Source of the DNA: Acetobacterium wieringae
GTDB lineage: Bacteria; Bacillota; Clostridia; Eubacteriales; Eubacteriaceae
Direction of reading: 5' to 3'
DNA length: 64,000 nucleotides
Assembly: GCF_001766835.1 (NCBI RefSeq)
Contig: NZ_LKEU01000035.1
Location: forward strand, 1 to 64,000
The translations under genes and the position numbers were made by a program. Of the stretch, positions 26,396 through 34,150 are shown in pieces. Under the pieces are notes generated by a model. It did no database searches, was not told where the DNA came from, and saw nothing but the letters and a program-made list of their open reading frames with translations. Position 1 is the first letter of the stretch, and each line of letters opens with the position of its first letter.

Positions 26396-26494
26396 GTACC
26401 GACTAATTGTTAATCTGTTGTCTGCTGCGGGATCGGACAGGTCTATCGCCTGTTCGCCCCGATGCAGACAACATGATGTAACAATTATCGGTAC
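26396..26494. repeat. 98 bp palindromic repeat, copy A
   Basis: The element starts GTACCGACTAATTGTTAATC and ends ACAATTATCGGTAC, with an inner GGACAGG/CCTGTTC-type hairpin. It is in the same orientation as copies C, D and E. It lies between eutS and prmA. Confidence 0.85.
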
Positions 26495-26559
26495 TAGACT
26501 AAGACAAAGAAGTGAAAAAATCTATTTCTTTTCTAAGGTAGATGGGTTATAATGATCAA

Positions 26560-26589
26560 TTGTTAAACATGCGGAAAACGTGGTATAAT
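26560..26589 (+). promoter_or_regulatory. Probable prmA promoter
   Basis: TTGTTA, 18 bp, TATAAT at 26584-26589, about 30 bp before the ATG. The -10 box lies inside a small palindrome TGGTATAATACCA. Confidence 0.6.
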
Positions 26590-26618
26590 ACCACAACGAT
26601 TAAACTGGAGGTAAGGGA

Positions 26619-27557
26619 ATGCTTTGGAAAGAAGTTCAAATCACAACAACATTGGAAGCGGAGGAAGCAGTGGTTAATGCTTTTTATGAAGCCGGGGCGG
26701 ATGGCGTAGCCATTCAGACCTTGCAGGATGCGCTTTTAATTCAGCAAGATCCTAAGGTTAATTTTGTCGATGAAGCCCTTCTGGAAATTGATCCCAATGT
26801 TTCCATTGTGCGGGGATATTTCAGCGAGGTGGAAGATACCGAAGAAGCAGTACACAAACTGATTAGCTCAGTGAAGATGCTGCCTTCTTTTGGTCTGGAT
26901 CCTGGTGCTTGTGAGATGCTGATTACCGAGGTGGAAGAGGAGGATTGGGCCAACTCCTGGAAAAAGTTCTATAAACCCACCAAGGTCGGCAAAAGTATTG
27001 TCATCAAACCGACCTGGGAAGCCTATGCCCCCGAAGAGGATGAGATCGTCATCAACATTGATCCCGGTATGGCTTTTGGCACCGGCACCCATGAAACCAC
27101 TCAGCTTTGTGCCATAAAGCTGGAAGAGTATATTAAGCCTGGCGACGTGGTGCTGGATATTGGCTGTGGTACCGGAGTGCTCTCATTGATTGCCGGTAAA
27201 CTGAAAGCAAAAAAAGTAGTGGCGGTTGATTTTGATACCCTGGCCGTAAAAATTGCCCGGGAAAATGCGGAGCTCAATGATTTAGGCGCTCTGGTTGAAA
27301 TCCGCGAAGGAAATCTGTTGGATGTCATCGATGAACAGGCCGATGTGATTGTGGCCAATATACTGGCTGCCGCCATTGTCGAGTTGTCAGGGATCATCAA
27401 ACCCTATCTGAAAGAAAACGGCATCTTTATTTCTTCCGGCATCATCATTGACCGGTTGGGGGACGTCCTCAATGCTTTGGAAGCGGAAAACTTCAAACTG
27501 GTTTATGTTCAGCAAATGGGCGAGTGGGTTGGCGTGGTTGCCCAGAAAAGAGACTAG
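26619..27557 (+). CDS. prmA: Ribosomal protein L11 methyltransferase
   Basis: PrmA methylates lysines and the N-terminus of ribosomal protein L11 using SAM. The 312-residue protein has the N-terminal substrate-recognition domain, the linker with ANSWKKFYKPTKVGK, the signature IDPGMAFGTGTHETTQLC, and the SAM-binding loop DIGCGTGVLSL, followed by VANILAA. AGGTAAGG lies before the ATG. rsmE starts 1 bp after its stop, so the two are co-translated; this pairing is common in Firmicutes, often after dnaJ. Confidence 0.96.
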   Translation: MLWKEVQITTTLEAEEAVVNAFYEAGADGVAIQTLQDALLIQQDPKVNFVDEALLEIDPNVSIVRGYFSEVEDTEEAVHKLISSVKMLPSFGLDPGACEMLITEVEEEDWANSWKKFYKPTKVGKSIVIKPTWEAYAPEEDEIVINIDPGMAFGTGTHETTQLCAIKLEEYIKPGDVVLDIGCGTGVLSLIAGKLKAKKVVAVDFDTLAVKIARENAELNDLGALVEIREGNLLDVIDEQADVIVANILAAAIVELSGIIKPYLKENGIFISSGIIIDRLGDVLNALEAENFKLVYVQQMGEWVGVVAQKRD

Positions 27558-27558
27558 C

Positions 27559-28305
27559 ATGCATCGCTTTTTTGTCGAACCCGGTCAGATCTCCGGATCC
27601 ACCGTTGTTATTTCCGGGGAAGATTTCAAACATATTACCAAGGTTTTGCGGTTGGGAAAAGATGATCGCATCGAAGTTTGTGATGGTCTGGGCAATGACT
27701 ATCTGATTGTATTGGACAGCCCCACAGATCGGACAATTTCCGGCTATATAAAGAGCCAGGAACCATCCCAGGGCGAAACGCCGGAGCTTTTAATCACCCT
27801 CTATCAGGGCTTGCCCAAGGGCACCAAAATGGAAATGATTATTCAAAAAGGGGTGGAGTTAGGCGTTTATGAGATCGTCCCCTTTTCTTCATTGCGGGCG
27901 GTTGTACAAATCAAAGACAAACAGGATAAAAAAATCGAACGCTGGCAGCGGATTGCCTATGAAGCAGCCAAGCAGTCGAAACGGGGCATCATCCCGCAGA
28001 TCGGGAAACCACTCACCCTGGCTGGTGTTTTGCAGGAAACGGATCGCTACGATCTGATACTCTTAGCCTATGAGGATGAAAACCGGCAGACCCTTAAAGA
28101 AGCACTGACCGCTTTTGAAAAAAAGCATGTCGCTGATAAACCGCTAAGAATTGCGGTGATTATTGGCCCGGAAGGGGGCTTTGATCCCCAGGAAGCGGCG
28201 GCCTGCCAAGCTGCCGGAGTGATCAGCGTCAGTCTGGGAAAACGGATCTTAAGAACGGAAACCGCCGGGATGATGGTGCTCAGTCAATTAAATTTCTGGA
28301 AGTGA
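27559..28305 (+). CDS. rsmE: 16S rRNA (uracil1498-N3)-methyltransferase
   Basis: RsmE makes m3U1498 in 16S rRNA. The 248-residue protein begins HRFFVEPGQI (PUA-like domain) and has the SPOUT knot signatures IIGPEGGFDPQE and LGKRILRTETAGM. The ATG immediately after the prmA stop is chosen because the family begins at this MHRFFV; the open frame starting at 27448 is inside prmA. It is part of prmA-rsmE-mtaB-HIT. Confidence 0.95.
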   Translation: MHRFFVEPGQISGSTVVISGEDFKHITKVLRLGKDDRIEVCDGLGNDYLIVLDSPTDRTISGYIKSQEPSQGETPELLITLYQGLPKGTKMEMIIQKGVELGVYEIVPFSSLRAVVQIKDKQDKKIERWQRIAYEAAKQSKRGIIPQIGKPLTLAGVLQETDRYDLILLAYEDENRQTLKEALTAFEKKHVADKPLRIAVIIGPEGGFDPQEAAACQAAGVISVSLGKRILRTETAGMMVLSQLNFWK

Positions 28306-28321
28306 GGTGGAAAGAAGCGGT

Positions 28322-29644
28322 ATGAACAACACAAATAACAAAGTTGCTTTTATGACCCTGGGCTGTAAGGTCAACACCTACGACAGCGAGGCGATGATGG
28401 AGCTTTTTGAGTCGGCTGGCTATACCATTGTGGATTTTTCCGAGGTGGCCGATGTTTACGTCATCAACACCTGTACGGTCACCCATTTGGGCGATCAGAA
28501 ATCTCGAAAAATGATGCGCAAGGCCAAGCGGATCAACCCCGAGGCGATTATCTGTGCGGTGGGTTGCTATGTCCAGGTGGCTCCTGCGGAAGTGGAAAAA
28601 ATAGCGGAAGTGGATTTAATGATTGGCACCAAAAATCGGGGCGACATTCTGTCCTATATTACTGCCCATCGCAATGATGTCAGCCAGCGGGATTTTGTCT
28701 CGAATATCATGGATGAAAAGGTATTTGAACCGCTGATGATTTCCGAGGTCAAAGGAAAAACCCGGGCCTTTATTAAAATTCAGGAGGGCTGCAATCAATT
28801 TTGTACCTATTGTATTGTCCCCTTTGCCAGAGGTCCGGTGCGAAGCCGCAACCAGCAGCAGATTATTGATGAAGTCAACCGGGTGGTGGCAATGGGGTAT
28901 CAGGAGGTGATCCTGTCTGGGATTCACATTGCCTCCTATGGGGTTGATCAAGAAGACACCGGTAAAACTGATCTGATTGATCTGATTGAAACCCTTGACA
29001 AAATTGAAGAGCTTAAACGGATTCGGCTGGGGTCGATGGAACCTAAATTTATAACCCCTCAGCGGCTTAAGCGGCTGGCGGCACTTAACAGCTTCTGTCC
29101 GCATTTTCATTTATCTTTGCAAAGCGGTAGTGATACCGTGCTCAAACGGATGGGCCGCCGTTATACGACGGCTGAATACATGGAGATCGTCAACCAGATC
29201 CGGGAGGTCTTTCCATTGGCCGCCATCACCACGGATATCATGGTGGGCTTCCCCGGAGAAACGGTGGCAGAATTTGCTGAGACGCTCGACTTTGCCAGGG
29301 CGGTAGGCTTCTACCAGATCCATGTATTTAAATATTCCCGGCGATCCGGAACAAAAGCGGCCCATTTTCCGGATCAGATCGATGAAAGCCTGAAAAATTC
29401 CCGCAGTCATGAACTGAGCGAATTGTCCCGGGAATTGGAAGCGGCCTTTCTTAAAAAAAATGATGACAGTGTGGTTGAGGTGCTTTTTGAAGCAACCCAC
29501 GATGATGCTGGCTATTCCGGCCACACCAAGAACTATCTGCCAGTGATACTCAAAACCGAGGAAGAAATAAGTGGTAGAATCATCCCGGTTAGGGTATCAT
29601 ATATTAGTCGGTATGCTGATAAGTTAGTCGGAGAATCTATATAA
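28322..29644 (+). CDS. mtaB: tRNA threonylcarbamoyladenosine methylthiotransferase
   Basis: MtaB converts t6A37 to ms2t6A37 in tRNAs reading ANN codons. The N-terminal UPF0004 domain has LGCKVNTYDSE, NTCTVTHLGDQKSR and the third cysteine in VGCYVQ (second [4Fe-4S] cluster). The radical SAM motif is CNQFCTYC, followed by PFARGPVRSR. HIASYG and the C-terminal TRAM-like domain are present. Start at ATG 28322 with GAGGTGG about 10 nt upstream. Length 440 is normal. Confidence 0.94.
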   Translation: MNNTNNKVAFMTLGCKVNTYDSEAMMELFESAGYTIVDFSEVADVYVINTCTVTHLGDQKSRKMMRKAKRINPEAIICAVGCYVQVAPAEVEKIAEVDLMIGTKNRGDILSYITAHRNDVSQRDFVSNIMDEKVFEPLMISEVKGKTRAFIKIQEGCNQFCTYCIVPFARGPVRSRNQQQIIDEVNRVVAMGYQEVILSGIHIASYGVDQEDTGKTDLIDLIETLDKIEELKRIRLGSMEPKFITPQRLKRLAALNSFCPHFHLSLQSGSDTVLKRMGRRYTTAEYMEIVNQIREVFPLAAITTDIMVGFPGETVAEFAETLDFARAVGFYQIHVFKYSRRSGTKAAHFPDQIDESLKNSRSHELSELSRELEAAFLKKNDDSVVEVLFEATHDDAGYSGHTKNYLPVILKTEEEISGRIIPVRVSYISRYADKLVGESI

Positions 29645-29657
29645 TAAGGAGGAAGAT

Positions 29658-30002
29658 ATGTCCCAAGACTGTATTTTTTGTAAGATCGTCAATAAGGAAA
29701 TTCCCGCCGATGTGGTTTATGAAGATGACCGGGTCATCGCCTTTAACGATATTGCGCCCCAGGCCCCGGTTCATGTGATTATTATCCCCAAAGAACATTT
29801 TGATTCGATCCTGTCGGTTCAGGCAGGCAATGATATTATTTGCCATGTTCATACGGTAGCCAATCGCATTGCCCTTAAAACGGGGATTGCCGAGAGTGGT
29901 TTTCGACTGGTGAATAATTGCGGTAAGGATGGTAATCAGACCGTTCCGCATCTGCATTATCATTTATTGGGCGGCCGACCATTATTATGGCCACCAGGCT
30001 GA
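29658..30002 (+). CDS. HIT-family protein (HinT type)
   Basis: The 114-residue protein begins CIFCKIVNKEIPADVVYEDD and has the histidine triad HLHYHLLGG near the end, finishing WPPG as in HinT purine nucleoside phosphoramidases. The conserved IPKEHFDSI segment is also present. AAGGAGG precedes the ATG, 13 bp after mtaB. It closes the prmA-rsmE-mtaB-HIT transcript; rpsU has its own promoter just downstream. Confidence 0.93.
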   Translation: MSQDCIFCKIVNKEIPADVVYEDDRVIAFNDIAPQAPVHVIIIPKEHFDSILSVQAGNDIICHVHTVANRIALKTGIAESGFRLVNNCGKDGNQTVPHLHYHLLGGRPLLWPPG

Positions 30003-30009
30003 AAAATAA

Positions 30010-30038
30010 TTGACAGCGCTCTAAATATTGCGTATAAT
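30010..30038 (+). promoter_or_regulatory. Consensus sigma-A promoter for rpsU-yqeY
   Basis: TTGACA, 17 bp, TATAAT. It starts 8 bp after the HIT gene stop and gives a leader of about 65 nt. Confidence 0.88.
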
Positions 30039-30108
30039 AAAGTTTGACTCATACCATGTTGATTGACAATACCGGAAATTAGCAACGGATAAGAGGGGGG
30101 GGTTGAAA

Positions 30109-30291
30109 ATGTCTGAAGTAAAAATCAAAGAAAATGAAACACTCGAAAGTGCATTGCGACGTTTCAAAAGAAAAACTGCAATGGCTGGGGTTATGTCTGA
30201 AATTCGCAAAAGAGAGCATTATGAAAAGCCAAGCGTAAAGCGAAAAAGAAAATCAGAAGCAGCTAGAAAAAGAAAGATGAAAAAAAGATAG
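30109..30291 (+). CDS. rpsU: 30S ribosomal protein S21
   Basis: The 60-residue basic protein reads [20 protein letters not shown] and [16 protein letters not shown], diagnostic of S21. A run of eight G residues forms an unusually strong ribosome site. The frame could begin at TTG 30103, but ATG 30109 ([10 protein letters not shown]) fits the family and spacing. It is co-transcribed with yqeY, which starts 11 bp after its stop; this gene pair is conserved in Firmicutes. Confidence 0.97.
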   Translation: MSEVKIKENETLESALRRFKRKTAMAGVMSEIRKREHYEKPSVKRKRKSEAARKRKMKKR

Positions 30292-30302
30292 GATGTGACT
30301 AA

Positions 30303-30746
30303 TTGGCATTAAAGGATCAATTACAGGCTGACTTAAAAACAGCAATGAAGGAAAAGGATAAGGTCAAGAAATCGACCGTTACCATGATTCGGGCGGCTAT
30401 TTTACAAGTCGAGAAGGATCAGCAAGTGGAACTGGCAGATGACCAGATTCTTGAAATTATTGCCAAACAGCTCAAACAACGTCGGGATGGCCTGGCTGAG
30501 TTTGAGAAAGCTCAAAGAGACGATTTAATCCAGCAGGCTCGCGAAGAAATAGTAATTATCGAGAGCTACCTTCCTACACAATTAACACTTGATGAAATCA
30601 AAGTAATTGTGGCTGAAACAATAACAGAAACCGGTGCTGTTGATGCCAAAGACATGGGAAAAATAATGAGTGCCCTGATGCCGAAGGTTAAAGGTCGGGC
30701 GGATGGTAAGCTTGTGAATCAAGTGGTCAGAGAAAGTCTGGCATAA
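30303..30746 (+). CDS. yqeY: GatB/YqeY-domain protein
   Basis: The 147-residue helical protein starts at TTG (MALKDQLQADLKTAMKEKDK), matching the usual YqeY N-terminus, with AGGATGTG upstream. It consists of a single YqeY domain, related to the tRNA-binding tail of GatB; conserved pieces are TVTMIRAAI, SYLPTQLT and MGKIMSALMPKVKGRADGK. The exact role is unknown; it is almost always next to rpsU. A terminator follows at 30771. Confidence 0.94.
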   Translation: MALKDQLQADLKTAMKEKDKVKKSTVTMIRAAILQVEKDQQVELADDQILEIIAKQLKQRRDGLAEFEKAQRDDLIQQAREEIVIIESYLPTQLTLDEIKVIVAETITETGAVDAKDMGKIMSALMPKVKGRADGKLVNQVVRESLA

Positions 30747-30770
30747 CAAAAAAATTAATACTACACATAT

Positions 30771-30806
30771 AAAGAGGTTTGTCCCTGGGGCAGACTTCTT
30801 TTTTGT
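30771..30806 (+). terminator. Terminator after yqeY
   Basis: A stem of about 12 bp (AGAGGTTTGTCC with its partner GGCAGACTTCT) is followed by TTTTTTG. Confidence 0.8.
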
Positions 30807-30888
30807 TTAATAAATTTTTTGGTAAAATTTGAAACAGTTATCAATTGTTAAACGGCGGGAGGCGCTACAAGGTATTTTAAGATTGCGG

Positions 30889-30897
30889 TGATATAAT
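30889..30897 (+). promoter_or_regulatory. Extended -10 promoter of the P-type ATPase gene
   Basis: TGATATAAT at 30889-30897 is a perfect extended -10 box about 35 bp before the ATG; no convincing -35 box is seen. Confidence 0.5.
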
Positions 30898-30929
30898 CCA
30901 ACCAGTAAATAACAAAATGGGAGGATTAA

Positions 30930-33320
30930 ATGGATAATCATATCAACCTTGAAATTGGACTGAGTCAAGTCCAGGTTGAAGAAAGGATCGCCGCCGGAAA
31001 GGTTAATATCCAGCCCCAATCCAAAACAAAAACCATTGGTAGAATTGTCAGGGATAATAGTTTAACCTTGTTTAACATGCTTAACATCATCCTGGCATTA
31101 ATGGTTATTTTTGTACAGTCATTTCAAAACCTTCTATTTATTAATATTGTCATAATAAACACATTGATTGGTATCATTCAGGAAATTAAGGCAAAAAAAA
31201 CCATTGATCGGCTCTCGTTGATTTCACAACCCCATGTGACGGTGATCAGGGATGGCAACCGCCAGGAAATTGTTTTTGAAAAAATCGTCCTAGACGATAT
31301 TCTGATCCTCAAGGCTGGCAAACAGGTGCCATCCGATTCCCGGGTGGTCAAAGGTGAGCTGGAAGTCAATGAATCGTTGCTGACAGGTGAGTCGGATTCG
31401 ATTATGAAATATGAGGGCGATTCGCTGCTGTCCGGCAGTTTTGTGGTTTCCGGGGAAGCCAGCGTTTTGGTGACTCAGGTTGGTCTGGAAAACTATGCCT
31501 CAAAACTGGTTGACGCTGTCAAGGTGGCAAAAAAACCGAACTCTGAAATTATGAAAGCATTGGGCTTTATTATGAAAAGCATCAGCATCGTGATTGTTCC
31601 CATTGGTCTGCTGCTTCTCTATAAGCAGTTGATCGTCCAGGCGCTGCCGCTTCAGGCTGGTGTGACCCAGACGGTGGCGGCATTGATTGGGATGATTCCG
31701 GAAGGGTTGGTACTCTTAACCAGTGTCGCACTGGCTGTTGGGGTAATCCGGTTGGGACAGCATCAGACGCTGGTTCAGGAGCTTTATTGCATTGAGACGC
31801 TGGCCCGGGTCGATATGCTTTGTCTGGACAAAACCGGGACCATCACCGAAGGCAATATGGAAGTATTGTCAATGGAAACCCTTTGTCATGACAAAAATCC
31901 GGTTCAGGCGATCCGGGCTTTGATTGCCAATTTAAAAGATGACAATGCTACCTATCGGGCTCTCTGTGAAAGTTGCAAGGGCGAGGCGCCCAAATGGCAG
32001 TGTGACCGGGTGGTTCCTTTTTCCTCAGAGCGAAAATGGAGTGGTGCTTTTTTCAGCGACCAGGGCACTTTTGTGATCGGGGCACCGGAATTCATTTTAA
32101 AAGAGCGTTATCCGGAAATTCAGGATAAGGTTGAAGGCTATGCCAGTGAAGGCAATCGGGTTTTAATGTTGGGCTATGCTTCGGAACCGTTTAAAGAGGA
32201 TGGGAGCTTGCCGGATCATATCAAAACGGTGGCACTGCTGCCGATGGGCGATAAAATTCGTCAGGAAGCCAAGAAGACCCTGGAGTTTTTCAGAAATCAG
32301 GGAGTCACAATCAAGGTTATTTCCGGAGATAATCCAGTAACGGTGTCTCAGGTTGCCCATCGGGCAGGTTTGCTGGATTGGGATAATTTTGTGGATGCGG
32401 CTACCCTCACCACCGAGGAGGATGTTCGTAAGTCTGCGCTGGACTATTCGGTTTTTGGTCGGGTAACCCCGGGGCAGAAACGACTATTGATTGAATCGCT
32501 TAAAAATCAAGGTCACACCGTGGCGATGACTGGAGATGGGGTCAATGATGTATTGGCTTTAAGAGAAGCGGACTGTAGCATTGCCATGGCCGAAGGCAGC
32601 GATGCGGTGCGCCAGGTTTCACAGTTGGTCTTATTGGACTCCAACTTTGCCAATTTTACCCGGGTCTTGATGGAAGGGCGTCGGGTTATTAACAATATTA
32701 CCCGGGCGGCCTCGCTATTTTTGGTGAAAACCATGTTTTCGTTATTGCTGGCTGTGATTGTGATCATTGCCAATGAGGCCTATCCTTTTGTACCGATTCA
32801 ACTGACTTTGATCAGTGCGTTGACAATTGGGGCACCCTCGGTTTTTCTGGCCCTGGAGCCCAATAAGAACCGGATTACCGGCAACTTTCTCGAAAAGGTG
32901 CTCAAAAAATCCTTGCCGGGGGCGCTGACGGTGGTGTTTAATGTGGTGACGATCATGATCGTCGGCGCTTACCTGTCTCTCGATCATCAGCAAATTTCTA
33001 CGCTGGCGGTTATTTCCACCGGTTTGATTGGCTTAGTGATTCTTTTTCGGGTCTGCCAGCCACTTGATAATAAGCGCTGGGCCTTATTCTTTGCGATGAC
33101 GGTTTCATTTTTATGCTGTGTGCTGTTTTTGGAAGATTTGTTTTTCCTGACTCCAATCCAGGATTTTCTGCCAGCGATGTTTATCGTGTTGGGTATTACA
33201 ACCTTGGATATCTATCCCTTGATCAGAATTTTTGGCTGGGGGGTTAATCGGGTTGAGGGTTATCTGAACCGCCGAGAAAAAGAACCAACCACTGCCAAGG
33301 CAACTGTATTGGAAAAATAG
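30930..33320 (+). CDS. P-type cation-transporting ATPase (CtpE/YfgQ-like)
   Basis: The 796-residue membrane ATPase has the actuator motif LTGES (about residue 151), a transmembrane PEGL motif (IGMIPEGLVLLTSVALA, about 250), the phosphorylation site DKTGT (about 300) and the hinge GDGVND (about 534). No N-terminal metal-binding CXXC domain and no CPC motif are present, which argues against heavy-metal (P1B) pumps. PEGL and overall size resemble the CtpE-like group, for which calcium transport has been reported in mycobacteria. About ten membrane segments are expected. GGGAGG precedes the ATG. The gene is monocistronic with a strong terminator. Ion specificity is an inference. Confidence 0.88.
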   Translation: MDNHINLEIGLSQVQVEERIAAGKVNIQPQSKTKTIGRIVRDNSLTLFNMLNIILALMVIFVQSFQNLLFINIVIINTLIGIIQEIKAKKTIDRLSLISQPHVTVIRDGNRQEIVFEKIVLDDILILKAGKQVPSDSRVVKGELEVNESLLTGESDSIMKYEGDSLLSGSFVVSGEASVLVTQVGLENYASKLVDAVKVAKKPNSEIMKALGFIMKSISIVIVPIGLLLLYKQLIVQALPLQAGVTQTVAALIGMIPEGLVLLTSVALAVGVIRLGQHQTLVQELYCIETLARVDMLCLDKTGTITEGNMEVLSMETLCHDKNPVQAIRALIANLKDDNATYRALCESCKGEAPKWQCDRVVPFSSERKWSGAFFSDQGTFVIGAPEFILKERYPEIQDKVEGYASEGNRVLMLGYASEPFKEDGSLPDHIKTVALLPMGDKIRQEAKKTLEFFRNQGVTIKVISGDNPVTVSQVAHRAGLLDWDNFVDAATLTTEEDVRKSALDYSVFGRVTPGQKRLLIESLKNQGHTVAMTGDGVNDVLALREADCSIAMAEGSDAVRQVSQLVLLDSNFANFTRVLMEGRRVINNITRAASLFLVKTMFSLLLAVIVIIANEAYPFVPIQLTLISALTIGAPSVFLALEPNKNRITGNFLEKVLKKSLPGALTVVFNVVTIMIVGAYLSLDHQQISTLAVISTGLIGLVILFRVCQPLDNKRWALFFAMTVSFLCCVLFLEDLFFLTPIQDFLPAMFIVLGITTLDIYPLIRIFGWGVNRVEGYLNRREKEPTTAKATVLEK

Positions 33321-33333
33321 ATACGGATCAAGC

Positions 33334-33378
33334 TTTTTCACAAAAGAATCAAAAAAAACGATTCTTTTGTGAAAAAAA
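33334..33378. terminator. Strong terminator after the ATPase gene
   Basis: TTTTTCACAAAAGAATC pairs perfectly (17 bp) across a 9 nt A-rich loop with its complement, followed by A-rich and T-rich flanks. Confidence 0.88.
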
Positions 33379-33465
33379 GACTTGCATTAGGGTTTGTGAT
33401 CGTGCTATAATAAGCAAGTCGTCAAAGATAAATCACATCGAAAAGCATAAAGATAAAAAAAGTCC

Positions 33466-33494
33466 TTGACATCAGACACGAAAACATTTATAAT
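33466..33494 (+). promoter_or_regulatory. Promoter of the tRNA cluster
   Basis: TTGACA, 17 bp, TATAAT, 15 bp before the first tRNA. The full-consensus boxes fit a stable-RNA promoter. Confidence 0.9.
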
Positions 33495-33509
33495 AGTCAA
33501 GTATTGTAT

Positions 33510-33586
33510 CGAGGTGTAGCGCAGTTTGGTAGCGCACATGGTTTGGGACCATGGGGCCGGAGGTTCGAATCCTCTCACCTCGACCA
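33510..33586 (+). tRNA. tRNA-Pro (anticodon TGG)
   Basis: Acceptor CGAGGTG pairs with CACCTCG, followed by A and encoded CCA. The anticodon loop is TTTGGGA, giving TGG at 33544-33546. The T arm contains GGTTCGAATCC. Confidence 0.97.
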
Positions 33587-33607
33587 TTTTTTTTAGAAAT
33601 TACTTGG

Positions 33608-33684
33608 GGGCCTTTAGCTCAGTTGGTTAGAGCAACCGGCTCATAACCGGTAGGTCCGGGGTTCGAGCCCCTGAAGGCCCACCA
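33608..33684 (+). tRNA. tRNA with CAT anticodon (Met, or lysidine-modified Ile2)
   Basis: Acceptor GGGCCTT pairs with AAGGCCC, followed by A and encoded CCA. The anticodon loop is CTCATAA. The CTTTAGCTCAG D-arm entry and the CTCATAA loop resemble tRNA-Ile2(CAT) of Firmicutes more than elongator Met, whose loop is usually TTCATAC. The identity cannot be settled by eye. Confidence 0.9.
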
Positions 33685-33709
33685 TATTTTTTTGCCAAGT
33701 TTTATATAT

Positions 33710-33785
33710 GCCCAGATAGCTCAGTCGGTAGAGCAGGGGACTGAAAATCCCCGTGTCGGTGGTTCGATTCCGCCTCTGGGCACCA
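33710..33785 (+). tRNA. tRNA-Phe (anticodon GAA)
   Basis: Acceptor GCCCAGA pairs with TCTGGGC, followed by A and encoded CCA. The anticodon loop is CTGAAAA, giving GAA. The T arm contains GGTTCGATTCC. Confidence 0.97.
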
Positions 33786-33799
33786 CCACTTATAAAGAT

Positions 33800-33826
33800 G
33801 ACAGCGTAAGCTGTTTTTTTATTTTT
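33800..33826 (+). terminator. Terminator after the tRNA cluster
   Basis: ACAGC, GTAA loop, GCTGT, then TTTTTTTATTTTT. A near-identical copy lies at 33985-34014, on the other side of repeat copy B. Confidence 0.8.
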
Positions 33827-33848
33827 AGATTGTCAAAAAGCTAACCCA

Positions 33849-33965
33849 GTACCGACAATTGTTAGATCATGTTGTGACCTAGGGGTCAGACCCTACGCAT
33901 CGGAGCGGACACGGCATCTGTTGTCCGATTCCGCAGCGGACAACAGATTAACAATTGGTCGGTAC
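33849..33965. repeat. Palindromic repeat, copy B, with an internal insert
   Basis: Same GTAC-bounded ends as the other copies but in inverse orientation, and 117 bp long rather than 96-99. The extra bases include AGGGGTCAGACCCT, a motif also found near 14823. It lies between the tRNA cluster and the amidase gene. Confidence 0.82.
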
Positions 33966-33984
33966 GGTAGTTTATCGGCAACCT

Positions 33985-34014
33985 TGACAGCGCAAGCTGT
34001 TTTTTTTATTTTTT
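33985..34014 (+). terminator. Second terminator copy downstream of repeat B
   Basis: ACAGC, GCAA loop, GCTGT, then TTTTTTTTATTTTTT, almost the same as the terminator at 33800-33826. Confidence 0.75.
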
Positions 34015-34150
34015 GGATTAGTGTCTGGTTTTGGTGGTACAGTATCATTAAAGGATCGGTTTGTCGGTTTTTTTCAGATCTTCATGGTTTGTTCACGAGA
34101 AGTACACATTATAGATATATAATTGTTACAAATACTGAAGAGGTGGGGAA

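Larger units (their letters stand above)
26212..26618. other. Divergent intergenic region with palindromic repeats
   Basis: The gap between eutS and prmA holds a 19 bp fragment of the palindromic repeat (26245-26263), one full copy (26396-26494) and the prmA promoter. The open frame at 26304-26552 runs through the repeat and is not considered a gene. Confidence 0.6.
33787..34150. other. Intergenic region after the tRNA cluster
   Basis: Holds two near-identical terminators with palindromic repeat copy B between them, then a 130 bp AT-rich stretch before the amidase gene. In that stretch a TATAAT at 34118-34123 is the only promoter-like box. No gene is supported. Confidence 0.6.

Noticed and set aside
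26304..26552. 82-residue frame between eutS and prmA
   Set aside because: It crosses repeat copy A and ends near the prmA promoter; it has no ribosome site.
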